NCBI GenBank assembly: GCA_019118465.1
Contig: DWYX01000056.1
Span: 1-64,000, forward strand
Origin: Candidatus Limosilactobacillus faecipullorum
GTDB lineage: Bacteria; Bacillota; Bacilli; Lactobacillales; Lactobacillaceae
DNA length: 64,000 nt
Reading direction: 5' to 3'
Shown here: positions 58,772 to 64,000 of the stretch, one piece after another
Layout: each line of letters starts with the position of its first letter
How positions within the stretch are numbered: the stretch's first letter is position 1
Notes under the pieces: generated by a model
Databases searched by the model: none
Seen by the model: only the letters and a program-made list of their open reading frames with translations
What the model was told of the DNA's origin: nothing
Translations under genes and position numbers: made by a program

Positions 58772-61066
58772 TTGAGCATCACTGATCATGAATTACAAAT
58801 GGAACAAGCGCGAGTTGACCGGGTCATTCAAGCCATTGATGACCAAATCGCGCAAACCAAATTAGCGGTGGAAAAAGCCCACGCTGAAACCCGAGCGGTG
58901 GAAAAGAACTACGGTGCTAATACTTCCATTAACCGCTACGAAATTGATGATATTGCGGAATCACGGGCTGAAATCGAACAACAACGGCGGCTTCTTTTTC
59001 AAGCTAGTGAAAATGAAGATATTCTAAAACGCCAACTGGCAACCCTTCAAGAATTAAAACAAAGTCCCTACTTCGGCCGGATTGATATCCTTGATCCCGG
59101 TGAAAAAGAGCCGGAATCACTTTACATCGGGGTAGCTTCTTTGATGAATAATGATAAAAGTGACTTTTTGATCTACGACTGGCGAGCCCCAATCTCTGGG
59201 GTTTACTACAACGGGACCCTTGGAACTGTCACTTACCCGACCCCAAATGGTTTCCAAACCACTGAGCTGGTTAAAAAACGGCAATTCACCATTGTGGACG
59301 GTAAAATCACTAACATGTTTGATACCAACGAAACCGTAGGCGACGAAATGCTCCAAGCGGCATTAGGCCGGCAAAACGATCAATACATGCAATCAATCGT
59401 GGCCACGATCCAGCAGGAACAAAACGATATTATCCGCAACACCACAAGTGACTTATTGGTAGTCCAAGGGGTGGCCGGCAGTGGAAAAACTTCTGCCATC
59501 CTCCAACGAATTGCTTACTTACTCTTTCATTCGCGGGATTCGCTAAACGCAGATCAGATTGTGCTTTTTTCGCCGAACTTACTCTTCTCCCAATACATTT
59601 CCCAAGTTTTACCAAAACTCGGGGAAAAGAACATGCGCCAGGTTACCCTAGCTGGCTTTTTACGACGGCGGTTTGAAGGATTAAAAGTCGAAACCCTATT
59701 TGAACGCTATGAAAAAGGACTTACCACGAGTCCAACCCAAAAGTATCTTGAATCAGCAGCGGTAATGAAGGCAGTTGAAGCTTACCTGGTAGACATGAAA
59801 GCAAAGACTGTCCAACCAGCTTTTGTTCCCATCACCTTTAATGAAACGCCTTTTTTTACTGCCGAACATATTCAAGCAATCTATGATGCTCAATCGACAT
59901 CAATGGCGGTGGCTGATCGACTTCTAGCAACCAAGAATGCCCTAATCAAAGAACTTAAAGGGCGGATCAGAGAAGAAGCAAAAAAGGACTGGGTGGCAAA
60001 AGAAATGGATGAACTAACCACCCAACAAATCACCACGTTGATGGGCAAACATACTGTGGATGATTTCAATAGTCCTGAACACTTAAATCGCTATTTGGCC
60101 CGTCGGTGGGCCCGCAAGCGGCTCCGGACCGTTTACGATGCCCTTTACAACAATTACTTCATTGACTTCTACGCCCAATATCACAACTTTTTACAAACCT
60201 TACCAGTTAAAAATGCCAAACAAATTGCAAAAAGCTACTATGATCAACTTGAATGGCACCAGATTAGTCTTGTCCATACTGCCCCCTTAATGTACTTACG
60301 GGACTTAATAAGTGCAAGTGGGATCAACCGAGCCTTTCAATACGTCTTCATTGATGAGATGCAAGATTATTCTCCAGCGATGTTGGTTTACTTGCACCAC
60401 GCCTTCCCACTTGCTAAGTTCACCATTCTTGGTGACAGTGAACAAGCCCTCTTTTATCCACTTGAACTTCCTGAAGAACTTCTCCAACAAACGCAAACAA
60501 TCTTAGCTGCCAAGCATCCCCGGTTGGTTGCCCTAAGAAGATCTTACCGGTCAACCAAAGAAATTACTGACTTTGCCAAAGCTCTGCTTCCCGACGGTGA
60601 CCAAATTATTTCCTTTACCCGTCACGGAGAAGTTCCCGAATTAATCATGGCTAACACCATCGAAGACTGGCAAGCAAACCTAATTAAAGCTGTAAAAAAG
60701 GCTCGTTCAAAGTATCCAACCCTTGCTTTATTGACTAAAAATCAAGGGGAAGCTAAAAAGCTTTACCAGCTTCTCTACGGTCAAGTTGGTCAACTAACGA
60801 TGCTTTCTGATCAAGATAGTTCCCTGCCAACCGGAGTGATCATTCTCCCAACCTACCTGGCTAAAGGGCTCGAATTTGACGCTGTTATCATCCCAGATGT
60901 AAGTGAGCAAGTTCTGACACCAAATGATACTGGACTCCTATATACGATGGCTTCCCGTGCAATGCACCAATTAACAATTCTTAGTCAAGGACCATTAAGC
61001 CCTGTTATTACTCCGGCTGCTCGGAAGTTAGTTCAAGTAAAAATGACTAATTTAAGTCGGAATTGA
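58772..61066 (+). CDS. helD: HelD-like SF1 ATPase, RNA polymerase recycling
   Basis: 764 residues, similar in layout to B. subtilis HelD, which removes RNA polymerase from DNA. An N-terminal coiled coil (about 5-75) is followed by the UvrD-like motor: Walker A GVAGSGKTSAILQR (about 230), Walker B FIDEMQDYSPAM and YRSTKEITDFA, ending in motif VI-like TMASRAMHQLTIL. The start is TTG with GGGAGG seven bases upstream. The promoter stands 47 bases before. Name by analogy; true nucleic acid helicase activity is not implied. Confidence 0.88.
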   Translation: MSITDHELQMEQARVDRVIQAIDDQIAQTKLAVEKAHAETRAVEKNYGANTSINRYEIDDIAESRAEIEQQRRLLFQASENEDILKRQLATLQELKQSPYFGRIDILDPGEKEPESLYIGVASLMNNDKSDFLIYDWRAPISGVYYNGTLGTVTYPTPNGFQTTELVKKRQFTIVDGKITNMFDTNETVGDEMLQAALGRQNDQYMQSIVATIQQEQNDIIRNTTSDLLVVQGVAGSGKTSAILQRIAYLLFHSRDSLNADQIVLFSPNLLFSQYISQVLPKLGEKNMRQVTLAGFLRRRFEGLKVETLFERYEKGLTTSPTQKYLESAAVMKAVEAYLVDMKAKTVQPAFVPITFNETPFFTAEHIQAIYDAQSTSMAVADRLLATKNALIKELKGRIREEAKKDWVAKEMDELTTQQITTLMGKHTVDDFNSPEHLNRYLARRWARKRLRTVYDALYNNYFIDFYAQYHNFLQTLPVKNAKQIAKSYYDQLEWHQISLVHTAPLMYLRDLISASGINRAFQYVFIDEMQDYSPAMLVYLHHAFPLAKFTILGDSEQALFYPLELPEELLQQTQTILAAKHPRLVALRRSYRSTKEITDFAKALLPDGDQIISFTRHGEVPELIMANTIEDWQANLIKAVKKARSKYPTLALLTKNQGEAKKLYQLLYGQVGQLTMLSDQDSSLPTGVIILPTYLAKGLEFDAVIIPDVSEQVLTPNDTGLLYTMASRAMHQLTILSQGPLSPVITPAARKLVQVKMTNLSRN

Positions 61067-61082
61067 TTTAAATCAATTCCGA
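61057..61082 (+). terminator. perfect 26 bp palindrome at the helD stop
   Basis: TCGGAATTGATTT is directly followed by its own reverse complement and spans the stop codon. It can form a stem in RNA but lacks a T-run. It may be a weak terminator or stability element. Confidence 0.45.
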
Positions 61083-61134
61083 ACTTTCAGTTGTATGCTA
61101 GGTTAAGGAAAATTTAAAAAGGCTAGGTGGAAAG

Positions 61135-61716
61135 ATGTCACAAACATTAACTGAAATTATCGAAGCAATTAAGGCTGATCCTGAAAACGCTAAATATACT
61201 GAACAAGGGATTGACCCCCTCTTTAACTGTGACCCGGAAGCAACCATTCTAATTATCGGTCAAGCGCCGGGACGAATTGCCCAAGCAAAGCGGGTCTTTT
61301 GGGATGATCCCTCTGGTGACCGGCTTCGGGATTGGATGGGAATTGATCGCGAACAATTCTACCACTCCGGCAAAATTGCCGTGGTCCCAATGGACTTCTA
61401 CTTCCCAGGAAAAGGGAAATCTGGTGACTTACCACCCCGCAAAGATTTTGCTGCTAAATGGCACCAACCAATTCTTGACCTCATGCCAAAAATTCAATTA
61501 ACTCTTCTAGTTGGCTCATACGCCACCAAGAAGTATTTACACTTAAAGTCATCTGCCAAATTAACAGACATCGTTAAAGATTACCAAGCCTATCAGCCAA
61601 AAATTTTTCCACTAGTTCACCCTTCACCCCGGAACCAAATTTGGATGAAGAAGCATCCGTGGTTTGCTGAAGAGGTCCTCCCCGACCTAAAGGCTGCTGT
61701 TCAAAAGGCAATGTAG
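61135..61716 (+). CDS. uracil-DNA glycosylase superfamily protein
   Basis: 193 residues with the UDG-fold motifs ILIIGQAPGRIAQ (motif 1) and LVHPSPRN (motif 2). It resembles the small UDG-like family of Firmicutes (YwqG-neighbour type) rather than the canonical ung. It could remove uracil or another damaged base; activity unproven. AAGGC..GGTGGAAAG lies upstream of ATG. Confidence 0.85.
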   Translation: MSQTLTEIIEAIKADPENAKYTEQGIDPLFNCDPEATILIIGQAPGRIAQAKRVFWDDPSGDRLRDWMGIDREQFYHSGKIAVVPMDFYFPGKGKSGDLPPRKDFAAKWHQPILDLMPKIQLTLLVGSYATKKYLHLKSSAKLTDIVKDYQAYQPKIFPLVHPSPRNQIWMKKHPWFAEEVLPDLKAAVQKAM

Positions 61717-61723
61717 GCATAGT

Positions 61724-61766
61724 AAAGATGAGACTAGCTGAGAACATTTCAGTTAGCCTCATCTTT
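61724..61766 (+). terminator. terminator of the glycosylase gene
   Basis: AAAGATGAGACTAGCTGA pairs with TCAGTTAGCCTCATCTTT with one G-T and one mismatch; T-rich sequence follows. Confidence 0.88.
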
Positions 61767-61883
61767 TATTTATTCCAACAATCCGCTTGATTTATTAGAC
61801 TTTAATGCATAATTAATCATTTGACTATGATATACTTATTAAACTGCATTAATTTGCAAAATTAACGTTAGAGGAAAAATACT

Positions 61884-62789
61884 ATGCAAAACTACCGTAA
61901 CGTCTCTAAGGGGATCTTTTGGGCTGGAATTGGAGCTGCTAGTTGGGGAGTTTCCGATACAGTTCTCCAAGTCCTCAGTCAAAACATTGATATTCCAACC
62001 TTATGGATGCTTTCTACCCGGACCTTTTTTTCGGGCCTGCTCCTTTTGATCTACAACCTTATTGTTTATCGCAAAGCGACTTTTAAAATTTTTAAATCAC
62101 CTATAGGGTTGCTATCAGTCATTAGTTATGGGATTTTCGGATTAGGATTAAATCTGTATACCTTCTATCTTTCAACCCAAGAGGGCAATGCTTCAATGGC
62201 TACCATCCTACAATATCTTTCACCGCTATTTATTGTCATTGGTGCGGTGGCCTTCCAACATGTCCGACCAAAGGGAACTGACTTAATCTCCTTTTTCTTG
62301 GCCTTACTAGGAGTATTCTGCTGCATTACTGCGGGTGATTTTACCCATCTATCAATTTCCTTTTCTGCCTTTATGTGGGGATTAGCTTCTGGGGTCGCCG
62401 CCGCCTTTTGCATCATTCTACCTAAAAAAGCAAATGAAACGACGCCACCGCCAATTGTTCTTGGTTGGGGAACAATTTCTGCCGCTTTAATGTTTAACCT
62501 CATTCACCCAATTTGGGTTACCCCACCACAAGTTACTACCACTTTGGTGGCTTCAACCACTTGTATTGTTTTACTTGGAACAATTATTCCTTTCGGCTTA
62601 TTACTTCATGCTAGTAACTTTGCCCCTTCCGATGTGGTTTCAATCATGGACGCTCTTGAACCAATCGTTACCATTATCCTAAGTGTCATTTTCTTACACC
62701 TTCACGTTAACTTAATTGAAACCGTTGGGGTAATCATCGTTTTAGTTGCTATTTTCGTTCTCCAACAAGGACGAAAAGCAAATGGTTAG
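61884..62789 (+). CDS. EamA/DMT-family transporter
   Basis: 301 residues with ten membrane segments in two EamA repeats (about 10-140 and 155-295). The second ends in the family segment LEPIVTIILSVIFLHLHVN. Likely metabolite exporter or importer; substrate unknown. A TGATATACT extended -10 lies about 55 bases upstream, and AGAGGAAA before the ATG. Confidence 0.9.
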   Translation: MQNYRNVSKGIFWAGIGAASWGVSDTVLQVLSQNIDIPTLWMLSTRTFFSGLLLLIYNLIVYRKATFKIFKSPIGLLSVISYGIFGLGLNLYTFYLSTQEGNASMATILQYLSPLFIVIGAVAFQHVRPKGTDLISFFLALLGVFCCITAGDFTHLSISFSAFMWGLASGVAAAFCIILPKKANETTPPPIVLGWGTISAALMFNLIHPIWVTPPQVTTTLVASTTCIVLLGTIIPFGLLLHASNFAPSDVVSIMDALEPIVTIILSVIFLHLHVNLIETVGVIIVLVAIFVLQQGRKANG

Positions 62790-62795
62790 GGAACC

Positions 62796-62826
62796 AAAAA
62801 AGGACCGCAGTTTGCGGTCCTTTTTT
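62796..62826. terminator. bidirectional terminator
   Basis: AAAAAAGGACCGCA pairs with TGCGGTCCTTTTTT through a three-base loop. Serves the EamA gene and perhaps the converging antiporter gene. Confidence 0.92.
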
Positions 62827-62828
62827 GT

Positions 62829-62844
62829 GTTTTCACGTGAAACA
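62829..62844. other. parS-like centromere site
   Basis: The 16 bases GTTTTCACGTGAAACA match the Bacillus ParB-binding consensus TGTTTCACGTGAAACA at 14 of 16 positions, all from position 3 on. The core TTTCACGTGAAA is a perfect palindrome. It is intergenic, right after the terminator, which fits a parS site near the origin. Confidence 0.7.
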
Positions 62845-62871
62845 ATCAATTGCCAAAGTAAACTTATTTTT

Positions 62872-64000
62872 CTATTCGGCTATTCCTAAATGGTGAGTCG
62901 CCTTTAGCGAGTGTTTCAAAATAAACGGTGCTAATAGCGTTGCTAAAACAATCACAGTAATGACATCTGAATAATATTCAGCGGACAACAAATGAGCTTC
63001 GTATCCGATCTGGGCAGTAATCAAAGACATTTCTCCCCGGGCGATCATCCCGCTCCCAATGATGTAGGAACTTGGCATTGAAAAACCCATTAGTTTTGCA
63101 CCACCGCCGGCACCAAAAAGCTTGGTTAAGCAAGCTAAGACGGTCATGATAATGATAAAAATCCAGGATTCAAGCGAGGTCGTTAATTTCATTGATAGAC
63201 CAACGTTGACAAAGAAAACTGGAATGAAGATAGCATAACCAATTGGCACAAAACTCCGGTTAATCGTTTCCTTTTTCTTAGTATTAGCAACCGCAATCCC
63301 AGCAAAGAAAGAACCAACTGCCCCGCTAAGACCAACTGCATCTGCTAAGGCGGCCATACCAAGGCAGATAACCATCGCCATCACCGAAGTTGAGGCGATA
63401 GTTAATAATTGACCTGACAAGTGAATCAAATAAGGAGCTAACCAGCGAATCAAGAGGTATGCCCCTCCGAAGAAGAGGATCTGTTTTACCAAAGTAAATA
63501 GCAGGCTACCATGGCCAACTTCACCACCACCCGTGGTCCCACTCATACTAATCAAAATACTCAAAGCCATCACAGCGCCAATGTCATCAGCAACTGCTGC
63601 CCCTAGAATCGTTGCCCCCTCTTTGGAGTTCAATTGGCGATATTCACGTAAAACAGCAACCGAGATGCTGACGGAAGTTGCCGCAAAAATCACCCCAATG
63701 AAGAGGGATTCAAACCATTGGAGACCAAAGAGATCTGCCGCAATCCCCATGACGACAATTGGTAATAAAATCCCCGCTAAGGCAACTACCACCGCTGGTT
63801 TTAGGTATTTCTTTAAAAGGGAAAGATCACTTTCCAGGCCAGCGATAAACATTAAAATGATGACCCCAATTTCTTGGAACTCATAAATCATTCCGCCGGG
63901 ATGAATCCAATTTAAAATCGCTGGTCCCGCCACAACCCCGACTAATATTTGCCCAATCACATCTGGGATGCCAACCCGGGTACACGCATGTGAGACGATC
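62872..64000 (-). CDS. cation:proton antiporter (CPA2), cut by the window edge
   Basis: Membrane antiporter of the KefB/NapA type. The visible part has about eleven hydrophobic segments. Landmarks include VIGQILVGVVAGPAILNWI, FIAGLESDLSLLKKYL, and the AAVADDIGAVMALSI segment with the two Asp of the ion site. The frame is open to the right edge, where it encodes VSHACTRVGIPD, so the first residues are missing. It moves Na+ or K+ against protons; which one is open. Confidence 0.88.
   Translation of the reverse strand, partial: IVSHACTRVGIPDVIGQILVGVVAGPAILNWIHPGGMIYEFQEIGVIILMFIAGLESDLSLLKKYLKPAVVVALAGILLPIVVMGIAADLFGLQWFESLFIGVIFAATSVSISVAVLREYRQLNSKEGATILGAAVADDIGAVMALSILISMSGTTGGGEVGHGSLLFTLVKQILFFGGAYLLIRWLAPYLIHLSGQLLTIASTSVMAMVICLGMAALADAVGLSGAVGSFFAGIAVANTKKKETINRSFVPIGYAIFIPVFFVNVGLSMKLTTSLESWIFIIIMTVLACLTKLFGAGGGAKLMGFSMPSSYIIGSGMIARGEMSLITAQIGYEAHLLSAEYYSDVITVIVLATLLAPFILKHSLKATHHLGIAE

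Overview
The window looks like part of a Lactobacillaceae chromosome. A heterofermentative, Limosilactobacillus-like species is likely, because of the MetG/RnmV/RsmA, Mfd/DivIC/TilS/Hpt/FtsH and RpoE/PyrG/MurA/RpmE2 blocks, a Leuconostoc-type sucrose phosphorylase and moderate GC. The species call is inference. Almost every gene up to about 47 kb is on the minus strand. This fits a leading-strand arm with the replication origin to the right, and a near-consensus parS-like site at 62.83 kb agrees.

Layout. 1-650: leader of an rRNA operon reading left, with three tandem TTGACA promoters; the 16S gene itself is outside. 0.65-14.3 kb: housekeeping cluster pth, mfd, rqcP, divIC, an S1 protein, tilS, hpt, ftsH, hslO, dusB, lysS. 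14.5-20 kb: a CBS-ACT protein, then acpS-alr-mazF, cshA and murF. 20.3-23.1 kb: htpX-lemA, an LMW phosphatase and a lipoprotein. 23.2-27.6 kb: a sucrose unit (LacI-type repressor, sucrose phosphorylase, MFS permease) with a long repeat-filled leader. 27.7-31 kb: purR-glmU-prs. 31.2-33.7 kb: a metal ABC transporter. 33.8-41.8 kb: ispE, rsmA, rnmV, tatD, metG, a DUF72 protein and sortase A, with two decayed genes nearby. 42.5-47.2 kb: rpmE2, murA, pyrG, rpoE and a DUF1934 protein. 47.3-53.4 kb: HD and HAD proteins, a SemiSWEET transporter with a LacI regulator, HU, and a PadR/DUF1700/DUF4097 module. 53.5-58.6 kb: MFS, sirtuin, IpaB/EvcA-like protein, HMG-CoA reductase and Ppx. 58.8-64 kb: HelD-like ATPase, a uracil-DNA glycosylase family protein, an EamA transporter and a cation antiporter cut by the window edge.

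The most unusual signal is not a gene. It is a family of about 110-120 bp intergenic elements (six copies plus one fragment) whose stem sequences differ between copies while the pairing is kept. Three copies lie head to tail between a LacI-type promoter and the sucrose permease/phosphorylase genes. A second, about 85 bp inverted-repeat family sits directly after stop codons at 20.2 and 35.7 kb. Other notable points are a metal-transporter ATPase whose start codon appears to be ATC, a MurA with Asp in place of the fosfomycin-target Cys, a pyrG leader of the G-slippage attenuator type, and two multi-stop pseudogenes.
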